This document shows, piece by piece, positions 17,881-26,533 of a DNA stretch of 64,000 bases. The stretch's first letter is position 1. The number at the start of each line of letters is the position of its first letter. Under the pieces are notes generated by a model. It was not told the origin of the DNA, searched no databases, and saw only the letters and a list, made by a program, of their open reading frames with translations. The translations under genes and the position numbers were made by a program. The stretch is taken from NCBI RefSeq assembly GCF_011440395.1, contig NZ_JAAOIX010000012.1:121279-185278 (forward strand), in the 5' to 3' direction. Source of the stretch: Pseudomaricurvus alcaniphilus (GTDB lineage Bacteria > Pseudomonadota > Gammaproteobacteria > Pseudomonadales > Cellvibrionaceae).

Positions 17881-18588
17881 TTAGACCTTGTTGCGGCGGC
17901 GGCTGGCCAGCAGGCCGGCCAGGCCGAGGCCGAGCAGGGCGATGGAGCCGGGCTCCGGTACCACGGCGGCGCTAAGGCTGGTCAAGCTGAAGGTGATTTC
18001 GTCAAAGTCATCGTACACCTCCACATTGTTGATGTACTTCCAGCTGTCCTTGCCCAAATAGCCAATCATGGTTGCCTGCGCGTTGGTCAGTGAAAACACC
18101 TGCTCAAGGCTGCTGCCGTTGATAAAGTCAATGCCCACAGGATCGAGCAGGCCCACGTAGAGGTAGGAGTGCTCGCCACCGAAGTTACCGTTGCCGTCGT
18201 CGTAGTCTTCGTATTCGTCATCACCTACCTGGAAATCGTCACCGATGCCGCCGTGGTCGTCCAGCAAATAGACAAAGTCCCAGGAGGAGGGTGAGCTGGG
18301 GGCAAAGCCGGTCACAAAACCGCTGTCTTTACCGAGCCCCAGGTCATTGCCGTAGAACGCTTCCCCCGGCGCGCCGCCGCCAAAGACACCATAGTATTCA
18401 CCCGGCGCCTTATTGGTATTGATAAACAGTGAGCCTGAAATCAGGTCGCCGAGGTTGTAGTTGCCGGTGTTGCTGGCGATAACATTGTCAACCACACCCT
18501 GGTATTTCACTTCAATGATCTTTGCCTGGGTAATGGTGCTGACGCTCAACAGCGCGAAGAGCGATAGCGATTGAATAACTGTTTTCAT
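17881..18588 (-). CDS. PEP-CTERM sorting-domain secreted protein
   Basis: 235 residues. The signal peptide MKTVIQSLSLFALLSVSTITQA is followed by a beta-rich, Asp/Gly-rich body with no assigned family. The PEP-CTERM tail begins VPEPGSIALLGLGLAGLLA and ends with a basic cluster RRRNK. Such tails are recognised by exosortase and processed at the cell surface, typically in organisms with exopolysaccharide clusters (known). No exosortase is encoded in this window. ATG 18588 follows AAGAGGATC; a longer frame from 18630 lacks a good start. A weak palindrome lies about 230 bases upstream. Confidence 0.9.
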   Translation of the reverse strand: MKTVIQSLSLFALLSVSTITQAKIIEVKYQGVVDNVIASNTGNYNLGDLISGSLFINTNKAPGEYYGVFGGGAPGEAFYGNDLGLGKDSGFVTGFAPSSPSSWDFVYLLDDHGGIGDDFQVGDDEYEDYDDGNGNFGGEHSYLYVGLLDPVGIDFINGSSLEQVFSLTNAQATMIGYLGKDSWKYINNVEVYDDFDEITFSLTSLSAAVVPEPGSIALLGLGLAGLLASRRRNKV

Positions 18589-18814
18589 GGTAGATCCTCT
18601 TGCTGAAACTGAATAAAACGAAAAGTCCAAACTGGTTGCCGGGTTGTCAGTCGTTACCGGCTGCTCCCAGGCGGTGTTATCTCTCGATCAACAGGGGCGC
18701 GCACTGAACTTCCCGGAGCGCTCAAGCACTGCCTGCTAGCATGGTAGTCAGCGTATATTTTTTAAAAATTGTGAACCTGGTCACAGAGTAGTGGCGCGCC
18801 AAGACGGCTGCATG

Positions 18815-18826
18815 TACCATTTGGGA
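18815..18826. promoter_or_regulatory. Degenerate palindromic operator upstream of PEP-CTERM gene
   Basis: TACCATTTGGGA within CATGTACCATTTGGGATATG (18811-18830), nearly identical to the site upstream of the second LuxR gene. It lies just beyond the stop of the ligase gene and about 230 bases before the PEP-CTERM start. Confidence 0.45.
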
Positions 18827-18842
18827 TATGCCAGCAGGAAAA

Positions 18843-20255
18843 CTATTTGCTCCCCCGCTCAAAATGTTCACTCATCACCGCCAGCGCCAGCAGCACCATA
18901 AATAACGCCGCGTTGGCCGGCACCTGCAAATTAAAATCCACTGACGAATGAATCATCAGCGCCAGGATGCCCATGGTGCTGGCAAAGGCCAGGCCTTGCA
19001 TCAGCTTGTCGCGGCGTTTGAACAACGCCGTGAGAGAAGATTTTAGGGCCAGCACAACAATCAATCCGAGCAGCACAAAACCCACCAGGCCAAACTCGGC
19101 AGCAAACTCCACGTAGTCATTGTGGGCGTGATCATAGTAAGTACGAATCCCGCTGCTGCTGTATTGCGGGTAAACGCTGTAATAGCTGCCGGCGCCAATG
19201 CCGGCCAACGGGTAGTCGCTGACGATGGCAAGGCTGTCGCGGGTGACGTCGACCCGCTGTTCCGTGGTGGTGGTGCCCTGCAGGCGATCGACTACTTTTT
19301 CGACGCCGAAAAAATTCCCGACGATCAATAAGTCGACAAGCAACAGGCTGCCAAAAAATATCATGCTGCCGCGGGTCACACGCCTGCGGGCAATCAGGTA
19401 GAGCAGCCCACAGATCAACAGGCTGCTAAAAAAGGCACTGTTGCCCATGCGCGAATGGGTCAACACCAGGCCGATCACCATAATTGCCAGCGCCAGCCGG
19501 ATCATGATCTTGGTGCCCAGCAGCGAACGCAATAAACGCCTTGCACTATCGCGCCAGTTGATGGCGCTGCGGGTGACCATCTCCCCCAGCATCAGGCCGA
19601 TACCCAGGGCCAGGCTCATTTCCAGGTAGCCCGCCAAATGATTGCGGTTAACAAAGGTACCGGTGGCGACGCCAAGATAAGTGTACTTTTCGTAGAAGAA
19701 ACCGTACTCCAGCCCGGTGAGTGTCATCAATGAACCGTAGGCGGCCTGGAACAAGCCGCTGAACACAATGACCAGCAGTAACTGCTTGAGCCGCTTGCGG
19801 TTAGTGACCAGCAATAGGGTCAGGCAAAAAATAAGCAGGTAACACAGGGTGTTGGTTGTGGCTTCCCGGGTGGCTTGCGGATTGAGCGACAGGCTCGGGT
19901 AGGAGTTGGCGGCGCTGTGCACAGCAAAGGCATTGGGAGACAAAAGCTCCAGTAACGGCAGCGGCAGGGGCCAGCTCTGCATGCTCACCCACAGCAGCAG
20001 CAGCGCCAGTGGCACCAGCAGCGGCCAGGCCTTGAGGAAAACAGCACTGACGCCAACCCGGCCGCGCAAATATTGCACCAGCCACACCAGTGACAGGCTG
20101 AGCACCGCGATCTGCATAATTGCCAATGACCAGGGGCGATTGCTGCCCAGCGGCAAAGGCAGCCAGGCTAACAGCACCAAAAGCCCGTAAAACAGAACTT
20201 TATCTGCAGCAGCACGAACCTGGGTGTGGGGTTGGGAGATAGCAGCGGTGAGCAT
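18843..20255 (-). CDS. O-antigen ligase / Wzy_C-domain family membrane protein
   Basis: 470 residues with about ten to twelve membrane helices and a large periplasmic loop. The Wzy_C signature is visible as GTFVNRNHLAGYLEM near the middle, and AHNDYVEFAAEFGLVGF closes the loop. The family joins or polymerises lipid-linked glycans on the periplasmic face. In this setting it may polymerise or ligate the exopolysaccharide, alongside the second polymerase-like protein at 25.3 kb. ATG 20255 is chosen over the adjacent GTG 20258. Confidence 0.88.
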   Translation of the reverse strand: MLTAAISQPHTQVRAAADKVLFYGLLVLLAWLPLPLGSNRPWSLAIMQIAVLSLSLVWLVQYLRGRVGVSAVFLKAWPLLVPLALLLLWVSMQSWPLPLPLLELLSPNAFAVHSAANSYPSLSLNPQATREATTNTLCYLLIFCLTLLLVTNRKRLKQLLLVIVFSGLFQAAYGSLMTLTGLEYGFFYEKYTYLGVATGTFVNRNHLAGYLEMSLALGIGLMLGEMVTRSAINWRDSARRLLRSLLGTKIMIRLALAIMVIGLVLTHSRMGNSAFFSSLLICGLLYLIARRRVTRGSMIFFGSLLLVDLLIVGNFFGVEKVVDRLQGTTTTEQRVDVTRDSLAIVSDYPLAGIGAGSYYSVYPQYSSSGIRTYYDHAHNDYVEFAAEFGLVGFVLLGLIVVLALKSSLTALFKRRDKLMQGLAFASTMGILALMIHSSVDFNLQVPANAALFMVLLALAVMSEHFERGSK

Positions 20256-20286
20256 CACGTTCCGGATTCAGTGTTTTCGAGTCCCG

Positions 20287-20313
20287 AAAAAAAGCCCATA
20301 GGTTATATGGGCT
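20287..20313 (-). terminator. Intrinsic terminator of the small secreted protein gene
   Basis: On the minus strand AGCCCAT / ATGGGCT forms the stem with a 7-base loop, followed directly by TTTTTTT. It lies about 80 bases past the stop of the 72-residue gene and just before the ligase start. Confidence 0.8.
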
Positions 20314-20394
20314 GTAGTAAGAGAGCTCAAGTAGCCAAAATTCAAAAGCTAATTACCGTAAATCAAATTGCGCGAGCGTAAACCAACCGACAAA

Positions 20395-20613
20395 TCAGTC
20401 CGGGCTGGCACATTCAGGGTGGCCCACGCGTTTACCGGGCTTGTTGCAGTCGTGCCCATTACCCTTGCCGTTACCGTGCGCGGTGTGGCCCCTAACGTAA
20501 TCAATTGCCTCGCCAAAACCAGCCGTCTCGCCATAATTAGTGCCGCCTGCGCTCACACCCACAGACAGTAACAATGCTGCCGCCAGTGCGCTTATCTTGA
20601 GTTGCGTTTTCAT
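20395..20613 (-). CDS. Small secreted protein of unknown function
   Basis: 72 residues beginning MKTQLKISALAAALLLSVGVSAG, a clear signal peptide. The mature part has about 50 residues, rich in Gly, His and Lys with two cysteines (HDCNKPGK, then GHPEC). ATG 20613 has GGAG nine bases upstream; a longer frame from 20649 has no such site. It has its own terminator, and a strong palindrome ACCCGTTTGGGT lies about 97 bases upstream, so it appears to belong to the same regulon as the exopolysaccharide genes. No family is recognised. Confidence 0.7.
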   Translation of the reverse strand: MKTQLKISALAAALLLSVGVSAGGTNYGETAGFGEAIDYVRGHTAHGNGKGNGHDCNKPGKRVGHPECASPD

Positions 20614-20703
20614 GGTGCTTACTCCGTTGAATCCAGTGAATTCCGTCAATCACAGTTTTACTCAAAACAAAACCCCACGCAAAGGCTAGTGTGGAATTGC
20701 TGC

Positions 20704-20715
20704 ACCCGTTTGGGT
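20704..20715. promoter_or_regulatory. Palindromic operator upstream of small secreted protein gene
   Basis: ACCCGTTTGGGT, extended to CACCC / GGGTG. It is one of three strong sites in the 489-base gap between the two divergent transcription units at 20614-21102. Confidence 0.65.
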
Positions 20716-20903
20716 GAAGCGGCGGGCAAATACTTTTTCAAGCCAGGCTTGTAGCCTATATGGGCTACGGAATTAGCCGTTAGTTGCTGCACCCGGCACT
20801 TGGCTTCCAACTAGCGCCCTCATTCTTTCCCGCCTCGCCGCCAAGCAATTCTCAGAAATTTGCGTTGATTCACATTTTAACCGCCTGTTCAGTCGAGGTT
20901 TTA

Positions 20904-20966
20904 ACCCGTTTGGGTCAGCGTATACCCCATTACATCGGCTACGCCCAAACCGTGACCCAAGTGGGT
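20904..20966. promoter_or_regulatory. Pair of palindromic operators upstream of the initiating transferase
   Basis: ACCCGTTTGGGT at 20904-20915 and CGTGACCCAAGTGGGTCACG at 20951-20970, the latter with perfect 8-bp arms around AAGT. Centres are 51 bases apart. The sites lie 140-200 bases before the wcaJ-type gene at 21103. Confidence 0.7.
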
Positions 20967-21102
20967 CACGCTGCAACCCCTGCCGATATTTAAAACTAAC
21001 AACCACAGGCACCCTGTTCTGCGTTCTTTGCAGCACGAAAAGTTTTTTAGCTCACCCAGTCTTGCTAACAGGCTTTAAACACAAGGAGTTCGTTACTCGA
21101 TC

Positions 21103-22551
21103 ATGGAAAGCACATCACTTCCACCCATTGAACTAGAGGCCAACGGGTTTATCCCGGTCAAGCGCCTGTTTCGCTACCACGACACACTTATGGTAAGAGC
21201 GCAGCTCTATATCAGTATCGTCGCAGCCGTAGTCTGCCTGTTGGGTTTGGCTTACTGGCGCATCGGCGAAGTGGACATTCTCTACCGTCAATTGGCGGTA
21301 CTGGTGGCCCTGTTGATGTTTATCATCTACAAGCTGTTCGGCGTGTTTCGGCAATCCCGCGGTCGCCTGCTGGGCACCATACAGCTGGCTAAGGCCTGGT
21401 CAGTCACGGTGCTGCTGGTACTGACCCTGGGCTTTATCACCAGGACCACCGACGAATTCTCGCGGCTGGTGATTGGCGGCTGGGTTGCACTGGGCTTTTT
21501 AGTGCAAATGGCCGGCTACCTTGTGTCTTTCCGCTTGTGCCAAAGATTCCACATGCACTTTTGCGACCCGGTGCCCACCCTGGTGGTGGGCTCACACTGG
21601 CTGGCCAAGCATCTGGTGGAAAGCCTGAACAAAAACACCTGGCTGCCCGACGAAGTTGTAGGGGTAGTGGACAACAGTTACAAAGGGCGAGATAACTGGG
21701 ATAACGCCCTGGCGCCCTGGCTTGGCAGCACCCACGATATTGTCGATATCGTCAAACAAAAGAACATTCGCCGCATCTATATCGCCCTGCCGCTCAGTTG
21801 CTCCGACATGATCGAAACCATCTACAAGAAGCTGGTGGATCACAATGTGGATATTATTTGGGCGCCGGACATCTTCGCCCTGAAACTTCTGAACCACGGC
21901 GTGCGGGAAGTGGCTGGTGTACCCCTGTTGACCCTTTCGGAATCACCACTGACCCGGGAAGGCCAGGCCTTTGTCAAGTCGGCCATGGACCACAGCATCG
22001 CCTTGATGATGCTTATAGTGTTAAGCCCGTTGATGCTCGCCACCGCCATTGCGATCAAGCTGACTTCCCCTGGCCCGATTATCTACAAGCAAAAACGCCA
22101 CGGTTGGGATGGCCGCATTATCGAAGTGTGGAAGTTCCGCAGCATGTACGTGCACAAGGAAGGCGAAAACACCGTTACGCAGGCGACCAAGACCGACCCG
22201 CGTATCACCAAAGTAGGCCGGTTTATTCGCCGCACCTCAATCGATGAATTGCCGCAGCTGTTTAATGTGCTTAGCGGCAGTATGTCACTGGTTGGCCCCA
22301 GGCCCCATGCAATTCAGCACGATGAGTTTTACACACAGCACATCAAATCTTACATGATTCGTTTGCGCATTAAGCCGGGCCTGACTGGCCTGGCCCAGGT
22401 AAACGGCTGCCGCGGTGAAACGGAATTTGTAGAAAAAATGGAAAAGCGGGTTGAGTACGATATTGATTATATTAACCGCTGGTCGATTTGGCTGGATTTG
22501 AAGGTGCTGATAAAGACGCCGTTTACTTTGTTGAGGAAGGATATTTATTAG
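21103..22551 (+). CDS. Undecaprenyl-phosphate glucose phosphotransferase (WcaJ family)
   Basis: 482-residue polyisoprenyl-phosphate hexose-1-phosphate transferase that starts repeat-unit synthesis by moving a sugar phosphate, usually glucose, to undecaprenyl phosphate. Four N-terminal membrane helices are followed by a nucleotide-binding-like central domain (VPTLVVGSHWLAKHL). The C-terminal catalytic domain begins near 285 and has KFRSMYVHKEGE, RITKVGRFIRRTSIDELPQL, NVLSGSMSLVGPRPH and KPGLTGLAQVNG. It is first gene of the rightward cluster and sits downstream of two strong palindromes. It is GC-rich, whereas the genes that follow are AT-rich. Confidence 0.93.
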   Translation: MESTSLPPIELEANGFIPVKRLFRYHDTLMVRAQLYISIVAAVVCLLGLAYWRIGEVDILYRQLAVLVALLMFIIYKLFGVFRQSRGRLLGTIQLAKAWSVTVLLVLTLGFITRTTDEFSRLVIGGWVALGFLVQMAGYLVSFRLCQRFHMHFCDPVPTLVVGSHWLAKHLVESLNKNTWLPDEVVGVVDNSYKGRDNWDNALAPWLGSTHDIVDIVKQKNIRRIYIALPLSCSDMIETIYKKLVDHNVDIIWAPDIFALKLLNHGVREVAGVPLLTLSESPLTREGQAFVKSAMDHSIALMMLIVLSPLMLATAIAIKLTSPGPIIYKQKRHGWDGRIIEVWKFRSMYVHKEGENTVTQATKTDPRITKVGRFIRRTSIDELPQLFNVLSGSMSLVGPRPHAIQHDEFYTQHIKSYMIRLRIKPGLTGLAQVNGCRGETEFVEKMEKRVEYDIDYINRWSIWLDLKVLIKTPFTLLRKDIY

Positions 22552-23240
22552 TCAAGTGCTAACGCGGTCTGATCAATTCTGCAGACTCGCTGTTGCTAGA
22601 TTAGAAAAATCGACATTCTGAGGGTGTATAAGTGTGCATATACATATGAACTAACAAAATCGAAAAAGTGTGGCTAACAGGTAACTAACCATATTTCCTG
22701 GTTCACTTTAATAATCTACAGTTATCGGTTGTGCTCCTCATGAGGGCCGGTTGGTCGATCTCAGTCGTTACAAAAACTGTAAAAGTAAATAGTTTTCGCT
22801 CGGGCTTGTCTTGTTGGTCAAAAATACGAGTTGATTGGATGACTGAGTTGCTCCGATTGCGACAACCATTTATCGAGATTTTTTTGTGCAAAACTTCGCC
22901 GCTATGAACCCTAGCTTTTCGACATGAAGTTGACGGTATGTCCACTGACATCAAGCTGAGCTATTTTGCTAAGGTTTTCGGATTGGCAGTCCAGTGTAAG
23001 AAAGTAGAAGCATATGTCAAAAGTACCTTTAAAAATCGCTAGCATAGCCTCTATGTTATTTATAAATGTATTAAAAGGTCTGTTGTTAATGTGTGAGTGC
23101 CAATGCAATAGAATGTACAAATTGCTTAGGCTAATACCGATTCATTAGCGGATGAAATTGATTGTCGGATACGAATACATTTCGAAAAGAGACTGAAAAT
23201 TTTATTGAGCAGTTTATTGATTGCTCTAAGCGAGGTGCGT
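22552..23240. other. Gene-free AT-rich gap at the left edge of the cassette
   Basis: About 690 bases with a sudden shift to AT-rich sequence. Two minus-strand frames (22703-22954 and 22911-23120) lack ribosome binding sites and recognisable features and are not called. No repeat, terminator or promoter stands out. It looks like the left junction of the exchanged cassette. Confidence 0.5.
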
Positions 23241-24035
23241 ATGTCTTTCTATGCTTTAAAAATACGATTAAATCAGTTGTCCGTTTGGTCCTCACTTTTG
23301 TTCAGGTATGTATTTCCGTTAGATAGCGGTTTAGTGGTAGTTACTGGGTTTCCAAAAAGCGGGACTACGTGGGTTTGTCAGTTGGTCGCGGCAGGCCTTA
23401 GTTTTAGATTCGATAATAAGCCTATACGACCGTACCTTCGAAATGCTGTTATTCATTGTCATAGATCAATAAAGTTTCTTCACTCTGGGTTTGGTAGAAA
23501 GAAAACAGTTATTTATGTTGTTAGGGATCCTCGAGATGTAATACTGTCAGCGTACCATGCAACTATTGATAGTAGGCATAGAGTTAATAATGTAAACGAA
23601 CTTACTCGAAAGGTGAAAAATCTACTTTTAGATGTTGAGAGCTTTGAGGGAGATCGGTCTAAGATAGAATTTGTGAAAGCCGCCGTAAAAAGCTTTCCTG
23701 GTAGCCCTTTGCCTTGGGGTGAGCATGTTGATCAAGCTCTATCGAAAAAATGCGTAGTAATAGTCCGGTATGAGGATATAGTTGCAGGTAATAAGGATGA
23801 GTTGAAAAAAATATTTAATCTAATGGGGAAAGACCTAAGTGATCAAGTAGTTACTGCGATATTGGATGATTACCACTTCGATAGAAAACGAAATGAAACA
23901 AAGGGAGTAAAATCACAGAGTGGATACTATCGATATGGGCGCTCGGGAGGACATAAAAAAGATATGCCGCAGGAGGCTGTCGCGTTAATAGAAGAAAAGT
24001 TTGAATCGCAAATGAAGATCTTTGGGTACTTATAA
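23241..24035 (+). CDS. PAPS-dependent sulfotransferase
   Basis: 264 residues with both PAPS-binding signatures of the Sulfotransfer_1 family: 5-prime phosphosulfate loop TGFPKSGTTWVCQL near residue 35, and 3-prime phosphate motif YVVRDPRDVILSAYH near 95. VRYEDIV and a C-terminal GRSGGHKKDM loop follow, also typical. It should transfer sulfate from PAPS to a sugar hydroxyl, here presumably of the repeat unit. ATG 23241 has GAGGTG upstream; a longer frame begins with TTG at 23205. Only one base separates its stop from the next start. AT-rich like its neighbours. Confidence 0.9.
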   Translation: MSFYALKIRLNQLSVWSSLLFRYVFPLDSGLVVVTGFPKSGTTWVCQLVAAGLSFRFDNKPIRPYLRNAVIHCHRSIKFLHSGFGRKKTVIYVVRDPRDVILSAYHATIDSRHRVNNVNELTRKVKNLLLDVESFEGDRSKIEFVKAAVKSFPGSPLPWGEHVDQALSKKCVVIVRYEDIVAGNKDELKKIFNLMGKDLSDQVVTAILDDYHFDRKRNETKGVKSQSGYYRYGRSGGHKKDMPQEAVALIEEKFESQMKIFGYL

Positions 24036-24036
24036 T

Positions 24037-25290
24037 ATGAGTGTGTTTTTCTTAAAAGCACTCGGTGCAATAGGTGCTCTATGTTTTGCGCTTTTTGCAA
24101 AAAAAGTTTTGCCAATAGATGTTGTTGCAGATGTATTTTTAGCGTACTCAATTGTAAATATTTTGTCGGTCGCATATCGATTTGGTAGTGAGGCGGCATT
24201 GCTAAAAGTAATACCGTTATTGAATGAAAGAAAAGACTATCAATCAATAAGATACTATGCCGTACTAAGTTGCCGAAAGGTTTTCTATATCTTTATTGTG
24301 TGTGTAACTATTTGTGTAATATCAGGGGTATTCTTTTCAATTAGTTACACATATTATTATTCTATCACCCTAGCATTACTATGGTCATTGTTGTATGTGC
24401 TTGGAAATATTTTTCAAAGCATAAATAGACCGGTGCTCGCAATTTTCTGCATGAATATAAGTCTACCGTTTGTTTTTTGTTTATCGTTAACAGCATATTA
24501 TTTTAATTTTATAAGTATAGCTCGTGAAATATTTTTGCTAACCGGATTATGTTTGCTCATTTTTCTGTTGGCAGCGATTAGAGTTTATATCCAAGTAATT
24601 CCCACCGTTATTGGTGACCGCAGCGAAATTCAATGTAGTGAAGATTATACATATATTAGTCGAAATACTTTCTTAGGCTCTGTATCACAGCAAGTAATTC
24701 AGTGGTTTACCCCTTTAATCGCAGGAGTGTACTTAGAGCCCGAAGCATCTTCTGCTTATTTTTTCTCACAAAGGGTTGCGTTTTCCGTTGGTTTTCTTCT
24801 TGTGGTTGCGAATTTTAAAATATTACCTTATGTCTCATTAGCGGTTGCAAAAGGGAATATCTATTTAGCGGTTCTAGAGCTAAAAAAAGCAAATTTTATA
24901 GTGGCGCTGCTAGGACTTATTTGTTTGATCGTGATTGGGTTTTCTGCTGGCGTCATATTGGATTTTGCAGGCTATCGTGCAGATGGCCTTGAGAAGGTGC
25001 TAATTGTTTTGCTGGGAGCACAGTTATTCAATGTTTTGACTGGTAGTATTTCAAATTTGTTGAATATGGTTGGGTTGTCTAAATATGGAATGTTTGCAAT
25101 CGTAATATCGTCATTAGTTAACGTGGGATCGTGTGTCTTGCTAATAAATTTTTGGGGTGAAATTGGACTGGCTGTTTCTGTAGTAATATCTGTTGCGGTT
25201 TTAAATGTCACTCAAGTAATAATTCTTTATTGGAAAGAAAAAATATTGTTTAGTCCGTTTCTCATTGGGGGGAAGGGTCTTGCTCGATAG
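24037..25290 (+). CDS. Wzx-type polysaccharide repeat-unit flippase
   Basis: 417 residues with about twelve membrane helices across the whole length and the MATE/MOP-type pattern of polysaccharide transporters (for example FLKALGAIGALCFALFAKKVL at the start and RNTFLGSVSQQVIQWFTPLIAG in the middle). It would flip lipid-linked repeat units across the inner membrane. ATG 24037 directly follows the sulfotransferase stop; TTG 24022 is an alternative. Family assignment rests on topology and context. Confidence 0.8.
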   Translation: MSVFFLKALGAIGALCFALFAKKVLPIDVVADVFLAYSIVNILSVAYRFGSEAALLKVIPLLNERKDYQSIRYYAVLSCRKVFYIFIVCVTICVISGVFFSISYTYYYSITLALLWSLLYVLGNIFQSINRPVLAIFCMNISLPFVFCLSLTAYYFNFISIAREIFLLTGLCLLIFLLAAIRVYIQVIPTVIGDRSEIQCSEDYTYISRNTFLGSVSQQVIQWFTPLIAGVYLEPEASSAYFFSQRVAFSVGFLLVVANFKILPYVSLAVAKGNIYLAVLELKKANFIVALLGLICLIVIGFSAGVILDFAGYRADGLEKVLIVLLGAQLFNVLTGSISNLLNMVGLSKYGMFAIVISSLVNVGSCVLLINFWGEIGLAVSVVISVAVLNVTQVIILYWKEKILFSPFLIGGKGLAR

Positions 25291-26533
25291 TAATTATGGT
25301 TTTCTTTGGTTTCTTATGCTCGCTATTGGTATTAGCGTCAATTTTTTTTGTATTGTTAGGTTTAAGCGTTTTGATCTGCTTTCGTTAAGTGTTGCGTTTA
25401 TACTTGTGCAAATATTTATTTTTTTGGGTGGGTTCATAGTATACGCATTATTAAGCGATGATTTTTTTAACAGCCTAAGTTTTCCACTGTATGTATTGAA
25501 TCGTCTTTTATTTGGTTTGTTTATATTTACTTTCGGTGTGCTTTGGGCGGGAAGAAAAGGAGGGCTTCCTTCGTTTTCTCTTGGTGTTGGGCTTGTAAGC
25601 CTAAACCCTGGGTTTGTATTTTTGTTGGCCATGGTTTTTTTAGTTGCTAGTGTGAGTCTGATTGGGGTTTCGGATATTATGCAGCGGGATGTTTATGAGA
25701 CGGGTCAGAGTGTGAGTAATAAGTCGCTTAGAGCACTAGCCGAAATGCTGACACCTATAGCACCCTTCATGTTGGGATTTGTTTACGCAAAGGGCCCGCA
25801 GAGCCTTAAGGTTGGTGCCGTAATCATTTTCTCTCTTTACTTACTTTATTATATTGGTATGACTACCAGGTTTTTGGCGATCACGCCACTTCTCTTTGTT
25901 GTTGGTGCATGGTTTGCTAATCCGGAATGGAAGAATAAGGGGCGATGGTTGCTATTTGCCGTCGTGTTGTTCCCGTTGCTTCTGTATATACCGCTTAATA
26001 GTAGAGCTATGGATGAACAAGGTATTATTCCAGTAACAAATTGGCTGTTTAATGGGGCAGGAAGTCAATTTGGTATTGGTTATGATAGTGTTTGGTTTCG
26101 AATGCTAAGAAATTTCTTTCATGGGTTTTACGCTACTACAGAAACTTTTTCAAGTTGGCCAAGTATTCCGATTAAGTACTTTTGGGTAAGCGTCAATCCT
26201 CTGCCAGGAAGCGTTGTTGGTTGGTATGACTTAGCTCTAGATTTACGTGTAAATAAATTTGTTCCATTTAATGTTTATGGAGAGTTGATGGGGCGCGGGT
26301 ATTTTTTGAGTTGTCTATTTTGGTTGGTGCTAGGCTTTGTTTTTGCTTCGATTGATATAAAAACTAGAGATGTAGATATAAATGCAATCATACGAATCTT
26401 GGCTTATATGAGTGTGATGATGTTTGTCATGCTTTCATTTCAATATAATTTAAGGTCTGCAGTTAGATTTATCTATATTTCGATATTTTTTATTACCATG
26501 GGGCATTTATGGGGGAGGTGGAGGCATGTATGA
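25280..26533 (+). CDS. Wzy-type repeat-unit polymerase (probable)
   Basis: About 417 residues with ten or more membrane helices and a large hydrophilic loop (WFRMLRNFFHGFYATTETF onward), the topology of O-antigen or exopolysaccharide polymerases. Sequence conservation in this family is low, so function rests on topology and its place between wzx and a glycosyltransferase. No ATG start exists near the beginning. TTG 25280, overlapping the end of wzx and preceded by GGGGGGAAGGG, is preferred to TTG 25265. Its stop overlaps the next start (ATGA). Confidence 0.72.
   Translation: MLDSNYGFLWFLMLAIGISVNFFCIVRFKRFDLLSLSVAFILVQIFIFLGGFIVYALLSDDFFNSLSFPLYVLNRLLFGLFIFTFGVLWAGRKGGLPSFSLGVGLVSLNPGFVFLLAMVFLVASVSLIGVSDIMQRDVYETGQSVSNKSLRALAEMLTPIAPFMLGFVYAKGPQSLKVGAVIIFSLYLLYYIGMTTRFLAITPLLFVVGAWFANPEWKNKGRWLLFAVVLFPLLLYIPLNSRAMDEQGIIPVTNWLFNGAGSQFGIGYDSVWFRMLRNFFHGFYATTETFSSWPSIPIKYFWVSVNPLPGSVVGWYDLALDLRVNKFVPFNVYGELMGRGYFLSCLFWLVLGFVFASIDIKTRDVDINAIIRILAYMSVMMFVMLSFQYNLRSAVRFIYISIFFITMGHLWGRWRHV

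Noticed and set aside
14914..22551. Exosortase gene to match the PEP-CTERM protein
   Set aside because: No protein in the window shows the exosortase membrane pattern with catalytic Cys and Arg; it must be elsewhere.
22703..23120. Two minus-strand small frames in the AT-rich gap
   Set aside because: They have no ribosome binding sites, no recognisable motifs, and overlap each other in AT-rich sequence where chance frames are common.
20614..23240. JUMPstart/ops element (GGCGGTAG) for RfaH control of the polysaccharide genes
   Set aside because: Searched by eye upstream of the wcaJ-type gene and the cassette; no matching sequence was found.
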